From an uncultured Anaerolineales bacterium (GTDB lineage: Bacteria > Chloroflexota > Anaerolineae > Anaerolineales > UBA6663), in NCBI GenBank assembly GCA_937952305.1, contig CALFZO010000124.1, positions 1 through 32,989 on the forward strand: 32,989 nt of DNA, written 5' to 3'. Below the pieces are notes generated by a model that saw only the letters and a list, made by a program, of their open reading frames with translations, did not search any database and was not told the DNA's origin. Shown here one piece after another: positions 25,567-32,989 of this stretch. Numbering within the stretch: the stretch's first letter is position 1; every line of letters begins with the position of its first letter. The position numbers and the translations under genes were made by a program.

Positions 25567-26436
25567 TCAGCGGTTGACGTGATAGGCGGAGGGAATGTAC
25601 TCCCACGGATCGATTCTAGCAAACTCGGCCAACAGCGCGGAGGTGAGGGGCGCGCCGGGATGCCGGGCCTGGCGCCAGCGCAGGAAGGGGTGGATGCGCA
25701 GGCGCGCCCGCCGGAACTCCTCCAACACCAGTTCGGCCGTCACCCCGCACTCGTCCAGGAAACCCTGGCGCTCGAACTCAGCCAGCACCGGCCGCACGTC
25801 AAACGGCACGCGGCGGAAGGTGGCGCGCCAATCGTCGCCGGCGCTCTCCAACAGCAAGTAGGCGGCGCGATGCACGCCGCCGGGCGCGCCATCCAGCGGC
25901 ACGCCGACCGAGCCCGGGTTGAGCACGCGCCAGCGGCCGACGCGGCGGTCCATGGGCAGATGGGTATGCGCGGCGATCACGACCGGCTCAGCCACACCCT
26001 CCAATTGGTGCCCGATCTCGGCCTCCGGGCTGTCCGGGTAGATCGGCTCGGCGTTGTGGCGCGGCGTGCCATGCACCACGCGCAGCGGCGGGCCGTCTGG
26101 GAAGCGCAGGCTGAGGGTGTCCGGCCAGGCCGCGACCACGGCCCGCCCGCGTCCATCGATCTGCCGCCGGAGCCAGGGCAGGAGCGCGTACTCGGACCAG
26201 GCCGCCGGCATGCGCGGCGTCTGATAATCCAGCAGGTAAAACTCATTGTTGCCACGGATCACGGCCCAGCCGGAGGCGACCACCCGCGCCAGAACGGCGG
26301 CCGAGTGCGGCCCCCAGTTGATGACGTCGCCGGCGACGACGACGTGGTCCACGGCGAAGCGCGCCAGGTCGGCCAGCACGGCTTCCAGGGCCGTCAGGTT
26401 GCCGTGCAGGTCGGCGAGCACTGCCAGGCGAGTCAT
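25567..26436 (-). CDS. Calcineurin-like metallophosphoesterase (YfcE/MJ0936-like)
   Basis: The 289-residue enzyme has the two-metal phosphoesterase pattern: D9-x-H11 in LADLHGN, D37 in AGDVINWGP, N63 in RGNNE, a histidine in VVHGTPRHN, and HTH in AAHTHLP. It also has the NPGSVG motif seen in YfcE/MJ0936-type enzymes. Members hydrolyse phosphodiesters, diadenosine tetraphosphate or phosphoproteins, and substrate cannot be read from sequence. It carries a C-terminal extension of about 60 residues with LEEFRRARLRIHPFLRWR, of unknown purpose. It is 7 bases after the esterase gene and 4 bases before lutB, so it is clearly in the same operon. Confidence 0.92.
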   Translation of the reverse strand: MTRLAVLADLHGNLTALEAVLADLARFAVDHVVVAGDVINWGPHSAAVLARVVASGWAVIRGNNEFYLLDYQTPRMPAAWSEYALLPWLRRQIDGRGRAVVAAWPDTLSLRFPDGPPLRVVHGTPRHNAEPIYPDSPEAEIGHQLEGVAEPVVIAAHTHLPMDRRVGRWRVLNPGSVGVPLDGAPGGVHRAAYLLLESAGDDWRATFRRVPFDVRPVLAEFERQGFLDECGVTAELVLEEFRRARLRIHPFLRWRQARHPGAPLTSALLAEFARIDPWEYIPSAYHVNR

Positions 26437-26443
26437 CGCGAGT

Positions 26444-27067
26444 TCAGGCCAGGGTCTCGGCCAGCCAGTGCTTGAGCGCGCGCATGGCCGGCGGGTTCAT
26501 CTTGTGGCCGACGTCGTACTCGCCGTAATCGGTGGCGGCGCCGGCGCCGGTCAGCAGATCCCGCACACGGCGGGCCTCGTCCACGGCCACGGTCTCATCG
26601 GCGCGGCCGTGCGCCAGGAAGACGCGTTTGCCGGCCAGCCGGCCGGGCGTGGCCCAGGCGGCCGCCTCCGGGGGCAGGAAACCAGACAGCAGCGCCGCGC
26701 CGCGCGCCAGCTCCGGCGCGGCCAACAGCAGCGTGCCGGCCATGGCCGCGCCCTGGCTGAAACCCACCAGCGCCAGGCGCGCCGGATCCACCGGATACGC
26801 GCGCGGCAGGTTGAGCACGAACTCGCGCAACGCCGTCTGGCCGCGTTCGAAGGAGGCCGCGTCGCCGGGCTTGACGGACCAGCCATAGCCGCCGTCCACG
26901 GTGAAGGGCGCGCGCGGGCTGAACAGGGCCGCCCCGGCCGGAGCCGACGCGGCGAAGATCCACATCACGGTCTCGTCGCCCAGCCAGCCATGCACCAGAA
27001 CGACCGCCGGCGCCGGGACCCCGGTCTCCGGCACGCGGGCGCGATACTCCAGGTTGAGCGTAGTCAT
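26444..27067 (-). CDS. Alpha/beta-hydrolase, carboxylesterase/phospholipase type
   Basis: The 207-residue protein is an alpha/beta-hydrolase of the carboxylesterase/phospholipase (YpfH/EstB-like) family. The triad is S104 in GFSQGA, D157 in HGRADETV and H188 in DVGHKM, and VVLVHGWLGD forms the oxyanion region. It hydrolyses small esters or acyl groups; the substrate is unknown. There is no signal peptide. It is the first gene of the six-gene run ending at the S10 peptidase. A TAAAAT box lies 6 bases before ATG 27067 on the same strand, so the operon mRNA may be leaderless, although a -35 match is poor. Confidence 0.92.
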   Translation of the reverse strand: MTTLNLEYRARVPETGVPAPAVVLVHGWLGDETVMWIFAASAPAGAALFSPRAPFTVDGGYGWSVKPGDAASFERGQTALREFVLNLPRAYPVDPARLALVGFSQGAAMAGTLLLAAPELARGAALLSGFLPPEAAAWATPGRLAGKRVFLAHGRADETVAVDEARRVRDLLTGAGAATDYGEYDVGHKMNPPAMRALKHWLAETLA

Positions 27068-27073
27068 GCCGTC

Positions 27074-27079
27074 ATTTTA
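27074..27079 (-). promoter_or_regulatory. -10 box of the esterase-lut operon (leaderless-type)
   Basis: TAAAAT on the - strand sits 6 bases before ATG 27067. No clear -35 hexamer precedes it at 16-18 bases, so strength is uncertain. Confidence 0.5.
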
Positions 27080-27083
27080 CCCT

Positions 27084-27113
27084 TTGAAGCGGAGGCGGCG
27101 TTTCGGGTAAACT
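27084..27113 (+). promoter_or_regulatory. Candidate promoter of the first lipoprotein gene
   Basis: TTGAAG (27084-27089), an 18-base spacer and TAAACT (27108-27113) precede the + strand lipoprotein ATG at 27160. It lies back to back with the esterase -10. Confidence 0.5.
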
Positions 27114-27159
27114 GAAGCCCGGCCCCTGGCCATACTTCCTAAGAAAAGGTGCGCGACTT

Positions 27160-27609
27160 ATGCGACGCGTCTTGCTTGCCGTGAGCCTGATAACTCTCCT
27201 GGCCTCCGCCTGCGGTTCCGCCGCCGCGCCTACCGCGGCGCCGACCAGTGCCGCCACTCAGGCCGCGCCGGCTTCTGAGGGCGCGCGGCTGACCTGGCAT
27301 CGCGAGGGCGGCCTCGCCGGCTTCTGCGAGGTGCTGACCGCGACAACGGCGGGCGAGGTGCAGGCCGGCCCGTGCAACGACGAGCCCGCCGTCGGCCAGC
27401 TCACGGCCGAGGAGCGCCTGCAGCTGCAGACCTGGGCCGTGACCTTCGCGGACGTGGTCATCGTCTTGGGCGACCCGGCTGTGGCGGACTCACTGCTCAC
27501 GACATTGGAGATGAGCGGCCTCGGCCAGGGCCAGCCGACCGAGGCCGAACAGCAGGCCATGCTGGATTGGTCCCAGGCCGTGTATACGCGCCTGCGGCCT
27601 CCGCCTTAA
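27160..27609 (+). CDS. Small lipoprotein with a GGxAGFC domain
   Basis: The 149-residue product has a lipoprotein signal peptide ending LLASAC (lipidated C18) and an Ala/Thr/Pro-rich linker (about 20-42). The remaining ~100 residues form one domain with WHREGGLAGFC (C56), a second cysteine at C72, and a C-terminal block GQGQPTEAEQQAMLDWSQAVYTRL. The same domain with the same 16-residue cysteine spacing occurs at the C-terminus of the next gene, so it is a mobile building block and probably disulfide-bonded outside the cell. I do not recognise a named family. AAAAGGTG precedes ATG 27160 as a ribosome site. The second lipoprotein gene starts 87 bases later. Confidence 0.85.
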   Translation: MRRVLLAVSLITLLASACGSAAAPTAAPTSAATQAAPASEGARLTWHREGGLAGFCEVLTATTAGEVQAGPCNDEPAVGQLTAEERLQLQTWAVTFADVVIVLGDPAVADSLLTTLEMSGLGQGQPTEAEQQAMLDWSQAVYTRLRPPP

Positions 27610-27696
27610 GGCGGAGCCGGTCCGGCGGCCTGGCGGCTCAATGTCAGGAACCCGATTCGGAGCGCGGGCGTCTTGTTTCGTGAAAGGAAGGACGAA

Positions 27697-28683
27697 ATGA
27701 GACGCCTGTTGTTTTCTCTCGCGATCATGGCTTTGCTGGCCGCGGCTTGCGCGCCGCTGGCCCAACCGACCGAACCGGCCACGGCCACACCGCCGCCGCC
27801 GACCGCCACGCCCACGCCCACGCCGGCCCAGCCGGTTCCGGATGTCGCCGACCTGACGCCGGCGCAGCGCGCGGCGCTGGAGGCTTTGCGCAAGGCTCTC
27901 GGCCTGCCCGCCGACGCGGTGACTCTGATCGGCACCGAGGCCGTGGAGTGGCCGGATAGTTGTCTGGGCATCCGTTACATCGACGCGCTCTGCGCGCAGG
28001 GGACGGTGCCCGGTTACCGCCTCATCGTAGCCGCCCAGGGCCAGAACTACGAGTACCACACCAACCAGGACGGCAGCCTGGTGGCGCCCGAGCAGCCGAT
28101 GCCGGCCTCTGACGCGGCCGTCCAGGCCGCCGTGCAGGCGCTGCGCACCGCCTTGGGGCTTTCCGACGAAACCGTGACCGTGGTTGAGCGCACGCTGATG
28201 GAGTGGTCCGATTCTTGCCTGGGTATCGCCCATCCGGCCATGGCGTGCCTCCAGGCGTTGACGCCCGGCTGGTTCATCCGGCTGGAAGCGCAGGGCCGCG
28301 AGTACGCCTACCACGCCAACGCCGACGGCAGCCTGGTGCGGTCGGCCACGCTGGCCCTGCACTGGCATCGCGAGGGCGGGATCGCCGGTTTCTGTGACGA
28401 CCTGTTCGTGGAGTGGTCGGGTGCCGCGCGGCCGCAGGCCTGCAAGCTGCGGATCGCCTACCCGGAGGGGACACTGACCGATGCCGAACTGGCCCAACTG
28501 CTGGATTGGGCCACCCGCTACGGCACGGTGGCGCTCACCCTGGGCGATCCGGTTGGGGCCGCCGACGCCATGACGGTGACGCTGAGCTTCAGCGGCTTCG
28601 GCGAAGGCCAGCCCGAGGCGGCCGAACAGCAGGCCATGACGGAGTGGGCCCAGGCCGTGTTCACGCGGCTGACCGGCCAGTAG
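27697..28683 (+). CDS. Lipoprotein with a duplicated W-x-DSCLG domain and a GGxAGFC domain
   Basis: The 328-residue product has a lipoprotein signal ending LLAAAC (lipidated C18) and a Thr/Pro linker (about 20-47). Two homologous domains follow at about 56-129 and 138-214. Each has LGL, EW-x-DSCLG, a second cysteine exactly ten residues later (C89/C99 and C174/C184), then G-[YW]-x-[IL]-x6-9-Y-x-YH, and ends DGSLV. The last domain (about 220-328) is homologous to the whole mature domain of the preceding gene, with C233/C249 at identical 16-residue spacing. All three cysteine pairs suggest extracytoplasmic disulfides. I chose ATG 27697 for the strong AAGGAAGGA site and a proper signal peptide. 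No function is known to me; binding or inhibitor roles are possible. Confidence 0.85.
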   Translation: MRRLLFSLAIMALLAAACAPLAQPTEPATATPPPPTATPTPTPAQPVPDVADLTPAQRAALEALRKALGLPADAVTLIGTEAVEWPDSCLGIRYIDALCAQGTVPGYRLIVAAQGQNYEYHTNQDGSLVAPEQPMPASDAAVQAAVQALRTALGLSDETVTVVERTLMEWSDSCLGIAHPAMACLQALTPGWFIRLEAQGREYAYHANADGSLVRSATLALHWHREGGIAGFCDDLFVEWSGAARPQACKLRIAYPEGTLTDAELAQLLDWATRYGTVALTLGDPVGAADAMTVTLSFSGFGEGQPEAAEQQAMTEWAQAVFTRLTGQ

Positions 28684-28706
28684 CGGCCGCTCCGCGGCCG
28701 CAACAA

Positions 28707-28743
28707 AAAAGTGGTTGCCCGCTGCTGCGCGGCAACCACTTTT
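28707..28743. terminator. Bidirectional terminator between lipoprotein and pepF genes
   Basis: AAAAGTGGTTGCC (28707-28719) and GGCAACCACTTTT (28731-28743) form a perfect 13-bp stem with an 11-base loop and A/T tracts on both ends. A second small repeat, GCGGCCGC-TCC-GCGGCCGC, lies just upstream at 28683-28701. Confidence 0.93.
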
Positions 28744-28761
28744 GATTCCGGCGCGGCGCGC

Positions 28762-30564
28762 TCAGCCGACCAGCGTCTCCAGGCGGTCCACCAGCCCAGC
28801 CAGGACGCCGAAGGCGGTCTCGACCGTCGCCGGCGCGGCCAGGTCCACGCCCGCGCTCTTAAGGGCGTCCAGCGGGTAGCGGGCGCTGCCGGTCTTCAGG
28901 AAGCCCAGGTAGGCCTCGGCCGCGCCCGGCGTGCCAGACAGGATGCGCTGGCTGAAAGCGTTGGCGGCGGCGATGCCGGTGGCGTACTGGAAGACGTAGT
29001 AGTCCGTGTACAGGTGGCCGAACGTCGCCCAGGTCATGCCCACGCGCTCGCGGTCCACGGGCATCTCGCCGCCGTAAGCCTCGGTGAACAGATCGGCCAT
29101 CAGGTCGATCATCGTGGCGGCGTTGAGGCCCTGGCCGCGCTCGATGCGCTCATGGGTGGCCAGTTCGAAGCGGGCCAGCGTCGGCATGATAAAGAAATAG
29201 CGGTGGAAGTTATAGAACGCCTCTTCGATCAGGCTGATCTGGAAATCCCGGTCCGGCACCTGCTGCAGCAGGTGGGCGCGCACCATGGCCTGGTGGAAAT
29301 TGGAGGCGACCTCGGCCGCGAAGAGCGAGTAGCCCGAATAGATCTTGGGCTGGGTCTGCCAGGCCAGATACGAGTGCATGGAATGGCCCAGCTCGTGCGC
29401 CAGCGTGCTGACGCTGAAGATATCGTCGGCGTAGGTCATGACGATGAAGGGGTGCGTGCCCTGCGCGCCCCACGAGAACGCGCCCGAGAACTTGCCCTGG
29501 TTCGGGGCGTAGTCCACCCAGCGGTCCTGCTGGCAGCCCTGGCGCAGCACCCGCACATACTCGTCGCCCAGCGGCGCCAGCCCGGCGCAGATCCAGTCCA
29601 CGGCCTGCGCAAACGGCACCGCCGTGCGTTTGGTCGTCAGCGGCGCCCAGGTATCGTACGGCTGCAGCGTCTCCACGCCCAGCGCTTTGCGGCGCAGCCG
29701 CCAGTAGCGGTGCCAGGTGGGCAGGTTCTGGCGGAAGACCGCGATCAGGTTGTGGAAGACGGCCTCCGGGATGTTGTGCTCGAAGAGCGCCGCGGCCAGC
29801 GTGGACGACTGCCGGCGGGCGCGCATGCGGAACACGCCCTGCTTGATCGACGTGGCCAGGTTGCTGGCCAGGCCGTTCTTGTGGGCCAGATACTCGTCCA
29901 TGTAGTGCGTCCAGGCCGTGCGCCGCGCCTCGCGGTCCGGTTCGGACAGGATCGTGTGGATCGAACCCTGCGTGACCGCCACCGGCTGGCCGTCGGCGGC
30001 CGTCGCTGGCGCGAAGGTGAAATCCGCGTCGGTCAGCAGGCTCTCGGTGATCGCGGTCCCGGCGAAGGGATCGGCCAGCATCCCGAGCAGCTCTTCCACC
30101 TCGGCAGAGCGGACGTGCGCCTGCTTGCGGAACAGATCGGCGAAATACTGCGCGTACCCGGCCAGGCGCGGCTCGGCCTGCTGCCAGGCTTGCAGGGTCG
30201 TCTCGCCGATGGCCAGCAACTCCGGCGCCACAAACGCCATCGCCGCCAGCGCCTGCCCGTACAAGCCCTGCGCCCGGCTGAAGCGTTCGGCGGCGTCGCC
30301 GGCGGTGGTGTCGACGTAGTAGTCGATGGCCGTGTAGGCCTGCAGGATGTCCACGCGCGCGCGCAGCCGGTCGACGGCCTCCAGGGCCTCGGCCAACCTG
30401 GCCGGCCCGGCGGCCAGCCGCCCCTGATGCTCCTGCAGGCCCGGCAGGGCCGCGCTCAGGCTGTCGAACTCGGCCTCCCAGGCGGCCAGTGAGGCGAAGA
30501 CGCTCTCGGAATTCCAGGTTTGCTCGCGCGGGACTTCCCGGCGCGGCGGAACGGCGATCGTCAT
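28762..30564 (-). CDS. pepF: Oligoendopeptidase F (M3B family)
   Basis: This 600-residue cytoplasmic zinc metallopeptidase cleaves medium-length oligopeptides. The metal site is HELGH at residues 390-394 (STLAHELGHSMHSY), with the third ligand E418 in YSLFAAEVASNF. Length matches PepF (about 600). The N-terminus (WNSESVFASLAAWEAEFDSL) and the LPTWHRYWRLRRKALG segment are usual for the family. AAAGGA precedes ATG 30564. It starts 35 bases after lutA on the same strand, so the two are probably co-transcribed, an unexpected pairing. The shared terminator at 28707-28743 ends the transcript. Confidence 0.96.
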   Translation of the reverse strand: MTIAVPPRREVPREQTWNSESVFASLAAWEAEFDSLSAALPGLQEHQGRLAAGPARLAEALEAVDRLRARVDILQAYTAIDYYVDTTAGDAAERFSRAQGLYGQALAAMAFVAPELLAIGETTLQAWQQAEPRLAGYAQYFADLFRKQAHVRSAEVEELLGMLADPFAGTAITESLLTDADFTFAPATAADGQPVAVTQGSIHTILSEPDREARRTAWTHYMDEYLAHKNGLASNLATSIKQGVFRMRARRQSSTLAAALFEHNIPEAVFHNLIAVFRQNLPTWHRYWRLRRKALGVETLQPYDTWAPLTTKRTAVPFAQAVDWICAGLAPLGDEYVRVLRQGCQQDRWVDYAPNQGKFSGAFSWGAQGTHPFIVMTYADDIFSVSTLAHELGHSMHSYLAWQTQPKIYSGYSLFAAEVASNFHQAMVRAHLLQQVPDRDFQISLIEEAFYNFHRYFFIMPTLARFELATHERIERGQGLNAATMIDLMADLFTEAYGGEMPVDRERVGMTWATFGHLYTDYYVFQYATGIAAANAFSQRILSGTPGAAEAYLGFLKTGSARYPLDALKSAGVDLAAPATVETAFGVLAGLVDRLETLVG

Positions 30565-30599
30565 AGACTAGGTCCTTTCACGGATGAACCGGGCGCCCG

Positions 30600-31346
30600 T
30601 CAACGCTGGGCCAGGATCTCGGCCAGATGTCTGCACTGGACCGGGACCCCGTCGCGGTGCAGGCCGCCCTGGATGTGCATGAGGCAGCTCAGGTCACAGC
30701 CGACCAGCGTCGCGGCGCCGGTGGCACGGAGGTTCTCGATCTTCTTGTCCAGGATCGCGCCAGACAGGTCGCCGTGCTTCACGGCGAACAAACCGCCGAA
30801 GCCGCAGCACTCTTCGGCGCCGGTGAGCGGGACGACTTCGACCCCGCGCACGCTGGCGAGCAGCGTGCGCGGCTGGTGGGTGACGTGCTGGTAGCGCAGC
30901 AGATGGCAGGAGGCGTGGTAGGTCACCCGTCCCTCGCCGCGCGCGCCGACGTCGGTCACGCCCAGCACGTCCACCAGGAACTGCGCGAACTCGTAGGTGC
31001 GGGCCGCCACCGCGCGGGCGCGCTCGCGGTTGGCCGGGTCGTCGCGGAACAGGTCGGCGTAGGCGTGGGTGATCATGGCCGCGCACGAGCCGGACGGCAC
31101 CACGATCGGGTCCGGCGCCGTGGGTTCAAAGACGTCCAGGAATTGCAGGGCCACCTGGCGCGTCTCGGCCCGGAAGCCGCCGTTGTAGGCCGGCTGGCCA
31201 CAGCAGGTCTGGCCGGCCGGGAAGCAGACCTCCACGCCCAGCCGCTCCAGCACCGCCACCACGGCTTCGCCCACCTGCGGGAAAAGCGTATCGGCGATAC
31301 AAGTGATGAACAGGTGGACGCGCTGCGGGCGAGGTGTGGAGGGCAT
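30600..31346 (-). CDS. lutA: LutA-like cysteine-rich (Fe-S) protein
   Basis: The 248-residue protein has two CCG-type cysteine-rich domains, as in LutA, GlpC and HdrB. The first includes C16, GQTCCGQPAYN (C48, C49) and C88 in SGSCAAM. The second includes C147 in ASCHLL, EECCGFGG (C180, C181), C217 and C221. These modules bind non-cubane or [4Fe-4S] centres and serve in electron transfer, with LutB and LutC forming the lactate oxidation complex in known cases. It is separated from lutB/lutC by two lipoprotein genes and pepF. Its promoter is divergent from the aldehyde oxidoreductase gene, with TATAAT 32 bases upstream of ATG 31346. Confidence 0.93.
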   Translation of the reverse strand: MPSTPRPQRVHLFITCIADTLFPQVGEAVVAVLERLGVEVCFPAGQTCCGQPAYNGGFRAETRQVALQFLDVFEPTAPDPIVVPSGSCAAMITHAYADLFRDDPANRERARAVAARTYEFAQFLVDVLGVTDVGARGEGRVTYHASCHLLRYQHVTHQPRTLLASVRGVEVVPLTGAEECCGFGGLFAVKHGDLSGAILDKKIENLRATGAATLVGCDLSCLMHIQGGLHRDGVPVQCRHLAEILAQR

Positions 31347-31378
31347 AGCGATCGACCGGCCGACGGAGAGATGGGGTC

Positions 31379-31408
31379 ATTATAGCGGGCCGGACGACTT
31401 TGGGCGAA
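31379..31408 (-). promoter_or_regulatory. Promoter of lutA-pepF
   Basis: A consensus -10 TATAAT on the - strand (31384-31379) with a weaker -35 TTCGCC (31408-31403) at 18-base spacing. The leader to ATG 31346 is about 25 bases. Confidence 0.6.
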
Positions 31409-31418
31409 CGCCGGCACC

Positions 31419-31446
31419 TTGTGGAATCAGCCTGCCTGCGTACAAT
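31419..31446 (+). promoter_or_regulatory. Promoter of the aldehyde oxidoreductase gene
   Basis: TTGTGG (31419-31424), a 16-base spacer and TACAAT (31441-31446), diverging from the lutA promoter. Confidence 0.55.
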
Positions 31447-31498
31447 CCCGCCACGCCTTTCCGGCGCCGCGCCCGGTGCCAGGCGCAGGTGACCCGCC

Positions 31499-32989
31499 AT
31501 GACCCATCGCTCCGTCCTGTATGAACTCGTCGTCCAACTGGACACTGGCGCCTGGGGCGTCGCCTGTCCCACCGATCAGACCCTGGGCGGGCCGGTGGCT
31601 TACGGCTGGGACCGCTATCAGCGCGACCCGGAGTCGCTGACCTTCGGCGGCGGGCTGCTGGCCGGCTCGCCCCTGCCCGGCACGCGGCGCCTGATCTTCT
31701 GCGGCTACTCGCCCCAATGGGAAGACTTCTACGTCTCGGCGCTGGGCGGCGCCATGTACGTCCTGCGCCGGTTCGGCGTCAACTTCGTCTGGCTGCGCGG
31801 CCGGGCACCGGTGGACTCCGTGCTGATCCTCAACCTGCAGGCCGGCGCCTACTCGGTGCGGCTGGAGCCGATCGACCCCGAGGCGCTGTGGGCGGGCTGG
31901 ACCGATCCGGCCGGGCGGACCTGGGAGGGCTTCTACGCCCTGCAACAGGCCGTCTTCCACAAGTACCGCGCCGAGTATCAGAACGACTGGCTGCGGGTGC
32001 TGGCCGTGGGGCCGGCGGCGCGCCTGACCAAAGAAGGCGCCATCGGCTCCAACGCCGTGAAGCGCGGCGCGCTGAGCCCGATCGACGACTGGGCCGGCCG
32101 CGGCGGGCTGGGCTCGCGCCTGCTGCAGCATCACCGCATCGCGGCCGTGGTCTTCGGCGGCGACTGGGTGGACCCGGACATGCAGGCCGGCAAGGAATTG
32201 GATCAGTACTTCGTCGAGCGCTTCGGGATGAAGGCCATCCAGGCTGACCTGGTGCTGAGCGAGAAATACCGTTACGTGCCCAAGTTCGACACCGGCGGCA
32301 CGTTCGGCGTCAACATGCACACCGCCGACGACCGGCTGTTGAGCTTCAACTACCAGTCGATCTACGCCGGCGAGGCAGAGCGCCTCCAACTCCATGACGA
32401 GTTCGTCCTGGACCACTATCTTCAGCAGTTCAACGACGAGATCATCGCCCCCCGCAATTTCGACCATTGCGGCGAGCCGTGCGCGGTGGCCTGCAAGAAG
32501 TACCTCGGCGAGTACAAGAAGGACTATGAGCCCTACGCGGCCCTCGGCCCGCTGTGCGGCGTGTTCGACCAGCGCGCGGCCGAGCGCCTGAACAAGTACG
32601 TGGACACCCTCGGCCTGGATGCCATCCAGGCGGGCGGGACCGTGGCCTGGTTCATGGAACTCGTCGCCGCGGGCCTGGTCCCGGCCGGCGATTTCGGGCT
32701 GCCGGAGGCGGGGCCGCGCGGGTTTCCGGTCACCGCGGGTGCCCCAGCGCCCGATCTCAATCCCCGCCTCCCGGCGGCAGACACGTTCGACCTGGCCGCC
32801 GACTCGGCCCACAACGCTGATTACGCCATCGCCGTCCTCAAGATGATGCTGTTCAGCGAGGCGGGCGCGCCGTTCCGCCAGGGTCTGCGGGCGGCGGCCC
32901 ATGGGTTGAGCGAACGCTACGGCCGGGAGGTGCTGGAGCGCGCGGTCTACACCGCCCACGGCGCGCACGGCTGTATGGTCCCCAACCAG
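31499..32989 (+). CDS. Aldehyde:ferredoxin oxidoreductase family protein, GOR-like (3' cut by window)
   Basis: The frame is open for 497 codons from ATG 31499 to the window end; full-length relatives are about 600 residues, so roughly 100 are missing. AGGTGA lies upstream of the ATG. The N-terminal domain has LTFGGGLLAGSPLPGTRRLIFCGYSPQWEDFYVSALGG (in parts), typical of the tungsten/molybdopterin AOR family and closest in my reading to the glyceraldehyde-3-phosphate ferredoxin oxidoreductase branch. Cluster cysteines appear as C324-x3-C328-x3-C332 (HCGEPCAVACKKY), with a possible fourth ligand C492 near the end. It would oxidise an aldehyde and reduce ferredoxin. The true substrate is not established. 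It is divergent from lutA. Confidence 0.88.
   Translation, partial: MTHRSVLYELVVQLDTGAWGVACPTDQTLGGPVAYGWDRYQRDPESLTFGGGLLAGSPLPGTRRLIFCGYSPQWEDFYVSALGGAMYVLRRFGVNFVWLRGRAPVDSVLILNLQAGAYSVRLEPIDPEALWAGWTDPAGRTWEGFYALQQAVFHKYRAEYQNDWLRVLAVGPAARLTKEGAIGSNAVKRGALSPIDDWAGRGGLGSRLLQHHRIAAVVFGGDWVDPDMQAGKELDQYFVERFGMKAIQADLVLSEKYRYVPKFDTGGTFGVNMHTADDRLLSFNYQSIYAGEAERLQLHDEFVLDHYLQQFNDEIIAPRNFDHCGEPCAVACKKYLGEYKKDYEPYAALGPLCGVFDQRAAERLNKYVDTLGLDAIQAGGTVAWFMELVAAGLVPAGDFGLPEAGPRGFPVTAGAPAPDLNPRLPAADTFDLAADSAHNADYAIAVLKMMLFSEAGAPFRQGLRAAAHGLSERYGREVLERAVYTAHGAHGCMVPNQ

Noticed and set aside
28683..28701. GCGGCCGC-TCC-GCGGCCGC as a functional element.
   Set aside because: It overlaps the stop codon region just before a stronger terminator, and GCGGCCGC is self-complementary, so chance in G+C-rich DNA is likely.
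28711..30492. A 593-codon + strand frame opposite pepF.
   Set aside because: Antisense to an intact M3B peptidase with HELGH; it begins inside the bidirectional terminator and lacks a credible start.

Overview
This window reads as a G+C-rich bacterial chromosome segment, probably from a Chloroflexota (Anaerolineae-like) genome. That placement is inferred from several traits: lipoproteins with Thr/Pro-rich linkers, an acyl-CoA carboxylase built of separate BC, BCCP and fused CT subunits, LutABC-type proteins, a tungsten aldehyde oxidoreductase-family enzyme, and GlnRS beside tRNA-Gln. No marker gene settles it. I found no phage, IS, integron or CRISPR content. No intergenic gap exceeds about 175 bases.

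Layout. 1-2104: the tail of an unknown gene, a shared terminator, glnS (-), and a divergent tRNA-Gln(CUG) with its own promoter and terminator. 2129-5203 (+): a small membrane protein, proS, and a DUF2071 protein. 5213-10622 (-): a biotin-dependent acyl-CoA carboxylase operon in the order CT subunit, HDOD protein, biotin carboxylase, biotin carrier protein, membrane PH/SHOCT protein. 10741-15513 (+): a polytopic membrane protein, an 817-aa modular lipoprotein, rpmF behind a perfect-consensus promoter, and fabD. 15537-20159 (-): the classic MoxR / small membrane protein / DUF58 / transglutaminase (TgpA-like) operon. 20307-21167 (+): a PIG-L family deacetylase, closed by a 20-bp perfect-stem bidirectional terminator. 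21257-27067 (-): a six-gene run of esterase, metallophosphoesterase, LutB, LutC, V4R protein and S10 peptidase. 27160-28683 (+): two lipoproteins that share an uncharacterised Cys-containing domain. 28762-31346 (-): LutA then oligoendopeptidase F. 31499-end (+): a GOR-like aldehyde ferredoxin oxidoreductase cut by the window edge.

How it works together. Most content is housekeeping: translation (glnS, tRNA-Gln, proS, rpmF), acyl-CoA carboxylation and fatty-acid synthesis (carboxylase, fabD), and peptide turnover (PepF, S10). The accessory interest lies in four places: the split lut genes with unusual partners, the two modular lipoprotein loci, the HDOD gene inserted between carboxylase subunits and bracketed by GC-rich hairpins, and several promoters whose -10 box sits 6-8 bases before a start codon, which suggests leaderless mRNAs. 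I did not find a clearly new multi-gene defence or mobile system. The best candidates for undescribed biology are the Cys-paired lipoprotein domains (27160-28683), the triplicated-module lipoprotein (11652-14105), and the LutBC/V4R/S10 operon.
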